From an uncultured Granulosicoccus sp. (lineage in GTDB: Bacteria; Pseudomonadota; Gammaproteobacteria; Granulosicoccales; Granulosicoccaceae), in assembly GCA_938016235.1 (NCBI GenBank), contig CALLPU010000398.1:1-14469 (forward strand): a stretch of 14,469 bases of DNA, read 5' to 3'. Position numbers and translations under genes: made by a program. Every line of letters begins with the position of its first letter. Position 1 is the first letter of the stretch. Below the pieces are notes generated by a model. That model searched no databases and was not told the origin of the DNA. It worked only from the letters and a program-made list of their open reading frames with translations. Of the stretch, positions 7,292 to 14,469 are shown piece by piece.

Positions 7292-8695
7292 ATGCACAAA
7301 TCGATGACCAACACAGACTGGCAAGTCATTGTTGTCGGCGGTGGCAATGCCGGTTTATGTGCGGCCATAGAAGCAGCTGAACAAGGCAAGCGTGTACTGC
7401 TGTTGGAGTCAGCTCCCAAAGAGTACCGCGGCGGCAATTCCCGTCATACCCGTAACTTCCGGTGTATGCACAATGCCCCGTTGGCCAAGCTGACCGATAG
7501 CTATCTTGAAGACGAGTATCTGCAAGATCTTTTGGCAGTCACAAAAGGCAAGACTGATCCGGAACTGGCAAGGATGACCATACAGCGATCAGAAGACTGC
7601 CTGCCCTGGATGGAGGCTCATGGGGTCCGCTTCCAACCCTCACTCACCGGTACCTTGTCATTGAGCAGAACCAATGCGTTTTTCCTGGGTGGCGGCAAGG
7701 CGCTGGTCAATGCCTACTATCAAACCCTTGAAAAACTGGGTGTAACCGTGCAGTACAACGCCACCGTCCAGCACTTGCACCTGTCTGAGAGTAGCCATCG
7801 GGTGGAATCGATTGATGTCGAGATCGCAGGCGTTACAACCCGGCTAAACGGCAAGTGCTTTGTGCTGGCCAGTGGTGGATTTCAATCAGACCTTGACTGG
7901 CTGGCACGAGCCTGGGGGCCGGCAGCAAAAAACTTTCTGGTTAGAGGCACGGCCTACAATCGTGGCGTTGTGCTGAAGAACATGATCGAGCAAGGCGCTA
8001 CTACGGTAGGCGACCCCACCCAATGCCATGCTGTTGCAATAGATGGTCGTGCGCCACAATTCGATGGTGGCATAGTGACACGGCTGGACTGTGTTCCTTT
8101 TTCTGTGGTTCTCAACAAACACGGTGAGCGATTCTACGACGAAGGCGAAGATGTCTGGCCGAAGCGCTACGCTATCTGGGGGCGCCTGGTCGCCGCTCAA
8201 CCGGATCAGGTGGCCTATTCAATTATAGACAACCAGGCAATGACCTTGTTCATGCCGTCAGTTTATCCTCCGGTGTCAGCCAACAGCCTGGAGGAACTGG
8301 CAGAAAAACTTGGACTGCCTGTGGAGAAAACCATCAGTACGATAGAACATTACAACCAGGCCTGTCAGGATGGCCAGTTCCATTCCACCACACTGGATGG
8401 TCTGTCAACACGCGGGGTGCATCCTGCCAAGAGCAATTGGGCACGACCCCTGTCAAAACCGCCCTTTCACGGCTACATGCTCAAACCCGGAGTCACGTTT
8501 ACCTATCTCGGACTGAAGGTAGACGGCAGCGCGAAAGTACAGAACGCGCACGGTAACTTCGCTAATGTCTGGGCGGCCGGAGAAATCATGGCGGGCAGCA
8601 TTTTGGGTCAAGGTTACCTGGCAGGTTTCGGGATGACCATTGGTACCGTCTTTGGACGCATCGCTGGAAGGGAAGCTGCAAAACATGTCAATTGA
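7292..8695 (+). CDS. tcuA: FAD-dependent tricarballylate dehydrogenase-like flavoprotein TcuA
   Basis: This FAD_binding_2 flavoprotein (467 residues) is of the fumarate reductase/succinate dehydrogenase type. TcuA of Salmonella oxidises tricarballylate to cis-aconitate and hands electrons to TcuB. The N-terminal dinucleotide motif VIVVGGGNAGLCAA (12-25) ends in the ribose-binding Glu39. The C-terminal FAD motif contains NVWAAGEIMAGSILGQGYLAG followed by TVFGRIAG (about 425-460 overall). In the C-terminal motif the NRLGGN segment of true fumarate reductases is replaced by GQGYLAGFG, as I recall for TcuA-like proteins, which favours a tricarballylate-dehydrogenase-type rather than a succinate enzyme. 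The ATG at 7292 is 2 bp after gntR; Met5 (7304) is an alternative. It overlaps tcuB by 11 bp. The real substrate may be another polycarboxylate. Confidence 0.88.
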   Translation: MHKSMTNTDWQVIVVGGGNAGLCAAIEAAEQGKRVLLLESAPKEYRGGNSRHTRNFRCMHNAPLAKLTDSYLEDEYLQDLLAVTKGKTDPELARMTIQRSEDCLPWMEAHGVRFQPSLTGTLSLSRTNAFFLGGGKALVNAYYQTLEKLGVTVQYNATVQHLHLSESSHRVESIDVEIAGVTTRLNGKCFVLASGGFQSDLDWLARAWGPAAKNFLVRGTAYNRGVVLKNMIEQGATTVGDPTQCHAVAIDGRAPQFDGGIVTRLDCVPFSVVLNKHGERFYDEGEDVWPKRYAIWGRLVAAQPDQVAYSIIDNQAMTLFMPSVYPPVSANSLEELAEKLGLPVEKTISTIEHYNQACQDGQFHSTTLDGLSTRGVHPAKSNWARPLSKPPFHGYMLKPGVTFTYLGLKVDGSAKVQNAHGNFANVWAAGEIMAGSILGQGYLAGFGMTIGTVFGRIAGREAAKHVN

Positions 8696-9758
8696 CAACA
8701 CTGGAGAAGCACGCAGGCAATTGGGCATATGCAATGCCTGTCGCTATTGCGAAGGGTTTTGCTCAGTCTTTCCCTCGTTACAGCAGCTACGCCAATTCAG
8801 CAATGCTGATATCACGCAGCTGGCTAACCTGTGCCATAACTGCCGAGCCTGCCACTATTCCTGTCAGTACGCCGCGCCACACGAATTCAAGGTCAATATC
8901 CCCGTTGCACTAGCTGACGTACGGGTAGATAGCTGGAAAAGACTGGCCCGGCCCAGAGTGGTTGCCAGTGCTTTCCAACGCCATGGTGTATTGATTGCCG
9001 CCCTGCTGGTCATCACGCTAATGCTGTTTATCAGCCTGCTTGGCGGTCAATCACCAGAGACGGGGTCTGGCTTCTATCAATACCTGTCGCATACCACCAT
9101 GGTGCTGATTTTCACACCGGCGTTCCTGCTGCCGCTGGTGTTGATTGCGGACGCTGTCAGACGCTACTGGCGAGAAGTGGGCGGCGAAGCTATCAGCACA
9201 TCTCATCTTCGCGGTGCTTTCAATCAGGCTGCTTCTTTGAAGAATCTCTCCGGCGGACAAGGCCAGGGTTGTAATTTTGAAAAGCAGGATCACTACTCCA
9301 ACGCCAGGCGATACTGGCATCAGGCCACTGTTGCGGGTTTCCTGCTGTGTTTCGCCTCAACGAGCACAGCAACACTGTTGCACTATCTGTGGAACTTGCC
9401 AGCACCCTACCCCTGGTATTCATTGCCCAAATTACTGGGAGTACCCGGTGGAATACTGCTCACGCTGGGATGCTCAGCTCTGGCAGTACTCAAACTCAAG
9501 GCTGACAGAACACTGGGCGCGACCGGTGTCTGGGGTGCGGAAATGGCTTTTGTGCTGCTGCTCGGACTGACTGGGCTTACCGGTCTGGTACTGTATGCCA
9601 TCACCGGAACGTCCTGGGTAAGCACAGCGCTTGCACTGCATCTTGCCTGCGTGTTCAGCCTGTTTCTGTTGCTGCCTTATTCGAAAATGGTGCACGGGTT
9701 TTTCAGACTGACCGCATTGATCAGACACGAGCAAACGCGAACCACTGATGACGGATAA
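8685..9758 (+). CDS. tcuB: TcuB-like membrane Fe-S/cytochrome b electron-transfer protein
   Basis: This 357-residue partner of TcuA would re-oxidise its FAD and pass electrons to the membrane quinone pool. The N-terminus has two 4Fe-4S-type cysteine sets: Cys16, 19, 22, 26 (ICNACRYCEGFC) and Cys50, 53, 56, 60 (LCHNCRACHYSC). About six membrane helices follow from residue 100, with several histidines (SHTTM, YWHQA, LLHYLW, ALHLAC, KMVHG) that could bind haem. The ATG at 8685 is preferred to an in-frame upstream start at 8640. It has a GGAAGGGAAG ribosome binding site 9 nt before it, overlaps the tcuA end by only 11 bp, and puts the first cysteine set at the normal distance. The gene converges on tctE. 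Confidence 0.9.
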   Translation: MSIDNTGEARRQLGICNACRYCEGFCSVFPSLQQLRQFSNADITQLANLCHNCRACHYSCQYAAPHEFKVNIPVALADVRVDSWKRLARPRVVASAFQRHGVLIAALLVITLMLFISLLGGQSPETGSGFYQYLSHTTMVLIFTPAFLLPLVLIADAVRRYWREVGGEAISTSHLRGAFNQAASLKNLSGGQGQGCNFEKQDHYSNARRYWHQATVAGFLLCFASTSTATLLHYLWNLPAPYPWYSLPKLLGVPGGILLTLGCSALAVLKLKADRTLGATGVWGAEMAFVLLLGLTGLTGLVLYAITGTSWVSTALALHLACVFSLFLLLPYSKMVHGFFRLTALIRHEQTRTTDDG

Positions 9759-9773
9759 CCAGTAACGGATAAC
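9751..9773. repeat. Short direct repeat ACGGATAAC x2 at the tcuB stop
   Basis: ACGGATAAC occurs at 9751-9759 and again at 9765-9773, a 14-bp period. The first copy contains the last tcuB codons and its stop. On the minus strand it reads GTTATCCGTTACTGGTTATCC, resembling the simple GTTATC-rich repeats found between genes in many bacteria. No function is visible. Confidence 0.45.
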
Positions 9774-9904
9774 TGCCAGCCAACGACGCTTTAAAACCGC
9801 AGGCCAGTCGGTCTCACCCGAGCATGGTTTCGCGAGTTCCCACACAACTTCCCCGTGGCATCACACTGACCTTATGTAGCTCTGTATCGTCAAAGCGTGT
9901 GATA

Positions 9905-11269
9905 TCAGCTGTCAATCACTAGCGGAAACGTCAGAATTGCTGTCACACCTGCTCCGGTATTATCGAACCGAAAACCACCGCCATGACTCTGTGCAACGGA
10001 TTGCACAATAGACAACCCAAGCCCTGTGCCACGACCTGGATTAACCTGTCCGAATCTCTCCAGTGCCTTGATCATTTCCTGCTCTGACATACCCACGCCA
10101 TCATCTGCAACGTCGATCTGAGCAAGATCATGGAATGTTGATACCCTCAGACTGACCGAGGAAAGATCTGATCCACCATGCTTCACCGCATTATCAATCA
10201 GGTTAACCACCGCTTCCTCAACCATTAAACGATCTCCGTTGACGGGGGCATGCTGCGCCTCAACAGCCAGTGAAAGATGAACGGTATCAGGCAGCCTGCG
10301 TCTGGCACTGTCAACCGCGTTGGTCACTACGTCAACAAGGTCAACCCGTTCATGGAAGTCTGCACTACCTGCCTGGTTGGCTCTTTCGAAGCTGATCAGC
10401 TTGTTCGCAAGCTCACTGACTTGTTGTGCAGACTCATAGAGGTCTGTGGTACGAGACAAGGCAGCCTCTGCATCGGGAGCAGACTTCACAGCTTCAGCCA
10501 TTGCCATCATGCCTGCCACCGGGTTTCGCAACTGATGCGCAGCATTGGAAATGAACACATTCTTTGCCTGCATGGATTCACTAACCTGTGCCAGCAGTGA
10601 ATTCAGCGTGGCCACAACTCCTTTGACTTCCGAAGGCACTGCCCGCCTGATCGGTGTCAGGTCTGTGCTTGAACGAATCGAAATTGCGTGCTGAAGATCA
10701 AGCAAGGGTCGCAAGCCTACTCCCACACCCACCCAGACTATCAACGCTACACTGGTTGTCAGCGTGGCAATGACTATGAAGGTCTGCAAGGCCTGGTCTC
10801 TGACGAACGCCTCTCGAACATCGGTGTTCTGCCACACCGTGAAATTGAACATACCCTGCAACCCATCGATCTGCATGGGTTCACGCAGTCGTAAAACGCG
10901 CACCGGTGAACCATGGTAAGTCGCTTCATAACGTTGCAATCGATCTGACGGTGACAGGGAAGTGGAAACAGGTGGCGTCGCGTAGCCTGTAACAAAGACA
11001 CCATCGGGCGCATAGACGTGATAGAACACACGTCCGCCCGAGGTATCGTTGATAAGGTCACGCGTGTCCAGTGACAACGCATCCCCACCAGACGCCGCTA
11101 TGTCACGCGATATGGCTGACGCCGTTGACAACAGCTCATCATCAAAGCGCGACTCTGCACGCGCACGCGTATTCTGATAAGCCCAGTAGCCCAGGATGCT
11201 GGCAACGATGAACAGCGGCACCAGTATGAAGAGCGTGATGCGCCCCTTGACAGACATGATATCGCGCAT
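9905..11269 (-). CDS. tctE: Sensor histidine kinase TctE-like
   Basis: This is an inner-membrane sensor for an external carboxylate, partner of the adjacent TctD-like regulator. The 454 residues run in order: membrane helix (about 11-29), periplasmic 2CSK_N-type sensor region (about 30-160), second helix (about 163-184), HAMP linker, and dimerisation domain with the phospho-accepting His245 in NAAHQLRNP. The ATPase domain has an N box (VVNLIDNAVKHG), G1 (DDGVGM) and G2 (GRGTGLGLSIV). The ATG at 11269 overlaps the tctD stop by one base (TGATG), so the two are translationally coupled. A TTG one codon upstream or Met at 11257 are less likely alternatives. The ligand is not predictable; TctE of Salmonella is linked to citrate/tricarboxylates. 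Confidence 0.92.
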   Translation of the reverse strand: MRDIMSVKGRITLFILVPLFIVASILGYWAYQNTRARAESRFDDELLSTASAISRDIAASGGDALSLDTRDLINDTSGGRVFYHVYAPDGVFVTGYATPPVSTSLSPSDRLQRYEATYHGSPVRVLRLREPMQIDGLQGMFNFTVWQNTDVREAFVRDQALQTFIVIATLTTSVALIVWVGVGVGLRPLLDLQHAISIRSSTDLTPIRRAVPSEVKGVVATLNSLLAQVSESMQAKNVFISNAAHQLRNPVAGMMAMAEAVKSAPDAEAALSRTTDLYESAQQVSELANKLISFERANQAGSADFHERVDLVDVVTNAVDSARRRLPDTVHLSLAVEAQHAPVNGDRLMVEEAVVNLIDNAVKHGGSDLSSVSLRVSTFHDLAQIDVADDGVGMSEQEMIKALERFGQVNPGRGTGLGLSIVQSVAQSHGGGFRFDNTGAGVTAILTFPLVIDS

Positions 11270-11937
11270 CAATCCAGCTCAACAATGGTGTAACCGATGC
11301 CTCGCTGCACGCGTATCCCCACGCCGAAGGGCTCCAGCCGTTTACGCAAACGCGACACATGCACCTCAACGACTTTCTCTTCCACGTCCATACCCGTGCC
11401 GTATAGCTGATCCAGAATGGAGGCCTTGGTCAGACTGCGCCCTCTCGCTTTTAACAACGCTTCAAACAAGGCCAGTTCACGTCGCGGCATTTCAATCGTC
11501 TCACCGCCCGATTTAACTTGTCGCGACGTGATATCCAGTGTCAGTGAGCCAATCTGTTCGGTGTACACCGGCTCGCGCACTCGGCGTCTGGACAACGCAC
11601 GAACTCTGGCGAGAAGCTCGGCCATGTCGAACGGCTTGACCAGGTAATCATCGGCGCCGGCATCCAGGCCGAGTACACGCTCGCGTGTCTCGGAGCGTGC
11701 GGAAAGCAGAATGACGGGGCGCTCATCGCCCCGAGCGCGAAGGGATTTGAGAATCTCGAAACCGTTCAGCCCAGGCAGATTGATATCCAGAATGATGACA
11801 TCAGACACGTCGGATCGCAGGAACTGCTCTGCCTGCTGGCCATCGTGCAACAGATCAACAGCGTGACCTTCATCACGAAGGACATAGGCAATGCCTTTTG
11901 CCATGCTCTGATTGTCTTCAATGACAACTATGTGCAC
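11269..11937 (-). CDS. tctD: OmpR-family response regulator TctD-like
   Basis: This 222-residue transcription factor is phosphorylated by TctE and is expected to activate the divergent tctC-tctA genes. The receiver domain (1-115) has the acidic pair Glu7-Asp8, phospho-acceptor Asp51 (ILDINLPG), Ser79 and Lys101 (LVKPF). The winged-helix DNA-binding domain follows (about 125-222; RRELALFEALL, VEEKVVEVHVSRLRKRL, RGIGYTI). I prefer the GTG start at 11937. It gives the normal beginning (HIVVIEDNQ), has a GGGG ribosome binding site about 7 nt upstream, and leaves the 11-bp-period direct repeat at 11952-11969 outside the gene. An ATG at 11964 inside that repeat, or one at 12111, would give unusual N-terminal extensions. 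Confidence 0.92.
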   Translation of the reverse strand: MHIVVIEDNQSMAKGIAYVLRDEGHAVDLLHDGQQAEQFLRSDVSDVIILDINLPGLNGFEILKSLRARGDERPVILLSARSETRERVLGLDAGADDYLVKPFDMAELLARVRALSRRRVREPVYTEQIGSLTLDITSRQVKSGGETIEMPRRELALFEALLKARGRSLTKASILDQLYGTGMDVEEKVVEVHVSRLRKRLEPFGVGIRVQRGIGYTIVELD

Positions 11938-11951
11938 CAAAAAGCCCCACG

Positions 11952-11969
11952 ATGAAAGTTTCATGAAAG
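11952..11969. promoter_or_regulatory. Putative response-regulator box: direct repeat with 11-bp period
   Basis: ATGAAAG occurs at 11952-11958 and 11963-11969, an 11-bp period. It also contains the perfect palindrome TTTCATGAAA (11959-11968). OmpR/PhoB-family regulators bind head-to-tail half-sites at 10-11 bp spacing (for example CreB on two TTCAC units). The site lies just upstream of the tctD GTG start in the tctD/tctC divergent gap, so it would suit autoregulation. Confidence 0.4.
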
Positions 11970-12067
11970 GTTCGCAGCGCACCCTGTCCGAGTCAAGTGC
12001 GTCAGCCACCGCGACATCATCACGTAAAACAACAGGCAGTGCCAGTTGAATACCAACAACGGGACCG

Positions 12068-12097
12068 CCAGAACACCGCAAGAGGACACCAGAACAC
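12068..12097. repeat. Direct repeat CCAGAACAC x2, 21-bp period, just before tctC
   Basis: CCAGAACAC is found at 12068-12076 and 12089-12097, two DNA turns apart, ending 2 bp before the tctC ATG. It could be a regulator-binding pair or an RNA feature of the leader. Chance is not excluded. Confidence 0.35.
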
Positions 12098-12099
12098 TC

Positions 12100-13200
12100 A
12101 TGAAAATACACCCTTTTCCAAGCACACTGGCGGCCAGCCTGATCGCCGCCGCCTCTCTCACCGCGGCGAATACCGCAGCAGCAGACATGATCGATCTGTC
12201 CGGCAAAACGGTTGAATGGGTCATACCCTTCTCAGAAACCGGCGGATCAGCCAAATGGGCCAACTTCTACGCGCCGCTGCTGAGCGATGCCCTGGAAGGT
12301 AATCCCACAGTTGTCGTCAAATTCATGCCCGGCGCAGGATCCACCAAGGGCGCCAACTGGTTTAACGAGCAGAAATACAAAGATGGCACGGTCATTTTCG
12401 GGTCATCCGGTTCTACCCAATTTCCTTTCCTGCTTGAAGATCCACGCGTACGGTACGACTACGCCAACTGGGAAGTGGTTCTGGCCAGCGGAACCGGTGG
12501 CGTTGCCTACCTGCCACCCGATATGTCTGGAAAACTGGACGGCATCAACGCAGAGCCTTTAAAAGGCGATGAATTCATCTACGGATCACAAGGGGCTACC
12601 CGTCTTGATCTGGTGCCTTTGCTGGCCTGGGAGATGCTCGGACTCAACGTCGAGCCGGTGTTCGGTATCAAGGGCCGGGGAGATGGTCGCCTGATGTTCG
12701 AACGTGGCGAAGCCAACATCGACTACCAGACATCGTCATCCTACCTCTCAGGCGTAACACCCCTGGTGGAAGAAGGTAGCGCTGTTCCGTGGTTCAGCTT
12801 CGGTTCACTGAACGATGCCGGTGAGATCGTGCGCGACCCCACCTTCCCTGACATGCCTACCTTCAAGGAAGTCTGTGATGCGACGCCTGGTTGTGAGACG
12901 TCCGGTCAGCAGTGGGAGGCGTGGAAAGCCTTTTTTATTGCCGGATTCCCAGCACAAAAGATGGTGTTTCTGCCCAACGGCGCCAGCGACGATGCCATTG
13001 CCACCTACACCGCAGCATTCGATGCCATCAAGGCACGGGATGACTTCGCCGAGATATCGGCAGCTCGTCTGGGCAAGTACCCACAAATGACCGGTGACGC
13101 TGCCACTGTGGCCATGCAGAGTGCAACCTCTGTCCCTGATGACGCCAAGGCGCTGGTCATCAACTGGTTGCAAGAGCGATACGGCGTTTCGCTGAAATAG
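12100..13200 (+). CDS. tctC: Tripartite tricarboxylate transporter substrate-binding protein TctC (Bug family)
   Basis: This periplasmic binding protein captures the substrate and delivers it to the TctA/TctB permease. The ATG at 12100 is chosen because it opens directly into a signal peptide (MKIHPFPSTLAASLIAAAS..., cleavage likely after AAA at residues 26-28). The longer in-frame start at 12046 only adds an unlike N-terminal extension. The mature protein has the Bug pattern: a first strand and loop VEWVIPFSETGGSAKW, then FMPGAGSTKGANWF, FGSSGSTQFPFLL, YGSQGATRLDLVPLLAWEMLG and a C-terminal helix WLQERYGV. Two cysteines (VCDATPGC) may form a disulfide. In typical Bug proteins the GG of the first loop is followed two residues on by Asp; here it is GGSAKW, so the ligand may differ. 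A GAGG motif lies rather far (about 14 nt) upstream of the ATG. It is divergent from tctDE. Confidence 0.9.
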   Translation: MKIHPFPSTLAASLIAAASLTAANTAAADMIDLSGKTVEWVIPFSETGGSAKWANFYAPLLSDALEGNPTVVVKFMPGAGSTKGANWFNEQKYKDGTVIFGSSGSTQFPFLLEDPRVRYDYANWEVVLASGTGGVAYLPPDMSGKLDGINAEPLKGDEFIYGSQGATRLDLVPLLAWEMLGLNVEPVFGIKGRGDGRLMFERGEANIDYQTSSSYLSGVTPLVEEGSAVPWFSFGSLNDAGEIVRDPTFPDMPTFKEVCDATPGCETSGQQWEAWKAFFIAGFPAQKMVFLPNGASDDAIATYTAAFDAIKARDDFAEISAARLGKYPQMTGDAATVAMQSATSVPDDAKALVINWLQERYGVSLK

Positions 13201-13220
13201 GCACGGGCTCAGCGTGCTCG

Positions 13221-13250
13221 AGCCGGTCTTGTCACCAAGGCCGGCTTATT
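13221..13250 (+). terminator. Strong stem-loop after tctC, partial terminator/attenuator
   Basis: AGCCGGTCTTG (13221-13231) pairs with CAAGGCCGGCT (13236-13246), giving 11 pairs with one G-U, around a TCAC loop. It is followed by the weak T-rich tail TATT. The stop of tctC is 20 bp upstream. A hairpin behind a binding-protein gene commonly protects its mRNA and lowers read-through into the permease genes; that role here is inference. Confidence 0.55.
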
Positions 13251-13255
13251 ACGTC

Positions 13256-13294
13256 AACCCCATACCCATGCAAATCGTGCATGGTTGCGGGGTT
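13256..13294 (+). other. Second long stem-loop between tctC and tctA
   Basis: Two 17-nt arms (13256-13272 and 13278-13294) pair at 15 of 17 positions around a 5-nt AATCG loop: seven pairs, a mismatch, two pairs, a mismatch, six pairs. Only 9 bp separate it from the previous hairpin. TTTCC follows, not a real T-tract. Two smaller possible stems follow: CAGGC-ATA-GCCTG (13322-13334) and AATCCC/GGGATT (13338-13361). Confidence 0.5.
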
Positions 13295-13414
13295 TCCTGA
13301 CTGGACCGCCAACACCAATAGCAGGCATAGCCTGACGAATCCCTAATAACAAGCCGGGATTTATTGCGGGTAGAACAGTGCCGTCCAGGAACGTTGCATT
13401 GAACAGGAACAGGC

Positions 13415-14469
13415 ATGGATACATTTCTCACGGCCATGGCGGCGCTCTCTGATGCCGCTACACTGATATCCAACATAACGGTACTGGGCTATCTGGTACT
13501 GGGTGTGTTCATGGGTCTGGCTATCGGTGTGTTTCCAGGTCTTGGCGGTATCGCAGGTCTGTCCCTGCTACTGCCGTTCATGTTCGGCATGGATCCCATT
13601 CCAGGGCTGGCCCTGATGATCGGCATGGTGGCGGTTGTGCCCACTTCCGATACCTTTGCGTCGGTGTTAATGGGGATACCTGGCTCTTCAGCATCGCAGG
13701 CCACAGTGCTGGATGGATTTCCCATGGCCAAGAACGGACAGGCTGCCAGAGCACTCTCAGCAGCGTTTGCAGCATCCCTGTTCGGTGGTCTGGTGGGTGC
13801 CGCGTTTTTAACACTATTTGTACTGGTTGCCCGCCCACTGGTACTCGAATTTCGAACCCCTGAACTGCTCATGATCACCATCTTCGGTCTGTCGATGGTG
13901 GGCATACTGGCAGGTCGTGTTGCCATCAAGGGCATTGTGGCAGCCGGCCTGGGTATGCTGATCGGCACTATCGGTGAAGGTGATAGTGCCGGTGCCTTGA
14001 GAATGGCCAGTTACGACTTTCCCTACCTGACTGACGGTCTGAAGCTAGTCATTGTCGGGCTTGGCATTTTCGCCATTCCGGAAATCATTGCGCTGCTTCG
14101 CCAGGATCGCGCCATATCAGAACGTGCCGAGCTCGGCGGCGGCTGGCTACTGGGCGTCAAGGACTGGTTTGCCAATATCTGGCTGTCGGTTCGTTGCTCC
14201 ATTATCGGTGTGGTGGTGGGTGTTATTCCAGGCTTAGGAGGGTCCGTGGTTGACTGGATAGCCTATGGGCACGCCGTCCAGACCACGCCCGACAAATCCA
14301 CATTTGGCAAAGGCAATGTGCGCGGTGTCATCGGCCCGGAAAGCTCCAACAACGCCAAGGAAGGTGGCGGCCTGGTTCCAACGCTGTTGTTCGGTATTCC
14401 CGGTTCCGGCTCCATGGCGATCTTCATTGGTGCCATCGCGCTACTGGGCTCCGGGCAAATTGAAGTGGG
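13415..14469 (+). CDS. tctA: Tripartite tricarboxylate transporter large permease TctA (N-terminal 351 residues, cut by window edge)
   Basis: This is the large multi-helix subunit that moves the substrate through the inner membrane using an ion gradient. The ATG at 13415 follows an AGGA ribosome binding site by 6 nt. The frame stays open to the right edge. The duplicated family motifs are visible: FPGLGG at about residues 40-45 and again IPGLGG at about 271-276. Also present are GIPGSSASQATVLDG, the long conserved segment beginning FGKGNVRGV at about 297, PESSNNAKEGG, and LLFGIPGSGSMA. The usual length is about 500 residues, so roughly the last 150 are missing here. No tctB precedes it; it may follow tctA beyond the window. 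Confidence 0.95.
   Translation, partial: MDTFLTAMAALSDAATLISNITVLGYLVLGVFMGLAIGVFPGLGGIAGLSLLLPFMFGMDPIPGLALMIGMVAVVPTSDTFASVLMGIPGSSASQATVLDGFPMAKNGQAARALSAAFAASLFGGLVGAAFLTLFVLVARPLVLEFRTPELLMITIFGLSMVGILAGRVAIKGIVAAGLGMLIGTIGEGDSAGALRMASYDFPYLTDGLKLVIVGLGIFAIPEIIALLRQDRAISERAELGGGWLLGVKDWFANIWLSVRCSIIGVVVGVIPGLGGSVVDWIAYGHAVQTTPDKSTFGKGNVRGVIGPESSNNAKEGGGLVPTLLFGIPGSGSMAIFIGAIALLGSGQIEV

Noticed and set aside
8640..8684. Upstream in-frame start for tcuB
   Set aside because: It would lie deep inside tcuA and lacks the good ribosome binding site present before 8685.
11938..12111. N-terminal extension of the TctD-like regulator from an ATG at 12111
   Set aside because: The extra 58 residues have no family similarity, would overlap the tctC start region, and the receiver domain begins normally at 11937.

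Overview
The window looks like a chromosomal segment of a Gram-negative proteobacterium, most likely a gammaproteobacterium. The clues are an AsmA-family envelope protein, a periplasmic DegQ-type protease with two PDZ domains, molybdopterin genes moaC/moaD/moaE, and a TctDE-controlled tripartite tricarboxylate transporter. I cannot name the genus from sequence alone. Coding density is high and I see no insertion sequence, tRNA, rRNA, CRISPR array or phage gene.

Left part (1-4340), housekeeping. An AsmA-family gene (minus strand) runs off the left edge. It is separated by a 347-bp non-coding stretch from moaC (minus). moaC is divergent from an overlapping moaD-moaE pair (plus) across a 62-bp promoter region. 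moaE converges on a minus-strand DegQ/HtrA serine protease.

Right part (4341-14469), a carboxylate uptake and oxidation island. On the minus strand lie a D-2-hydroxyacid dehydrogenase and an AbrB-family (PF05145) membrane protein. They are divergent from a plus-strand operon gntR(FCD)-tcuA-tcuB: a regulator, an FAD-dependent tricarballylate-dehydrogenase-like flavoprotein, and its membrane Fe-S electron-transfer partner. The 111-bp divergent gap carries two GTATAC palindromes exactly 10 bp apart, a likely operator for the GntR protein. Converging on tcuB is a two-component pair tctD-tctE (minus, 1-nt overlap). It is divergent from tctC (periplasmic binding protein) and tctA (large permease subunit, cut by the right edge). 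No tctB lies between tctC and tctA. Instead there is a 214-bp gap containing two strong consecutive stem-loops.

How it may work together (inference): TctE/TctD senses an external carboxylate and controls tctC-tctA. TctC and the permease import it. TcuA/TcuB oxidises it and passes electrons to the quinone pool. The 2-hydroxyacid dehydrogenase and AbrB-like protein may handle a related compound under the GntR regulator. The substrate cannot be read from the sequence. Tricarballylate, an aconitate-like polycarboxylate or a hydroxyacid are all possible.
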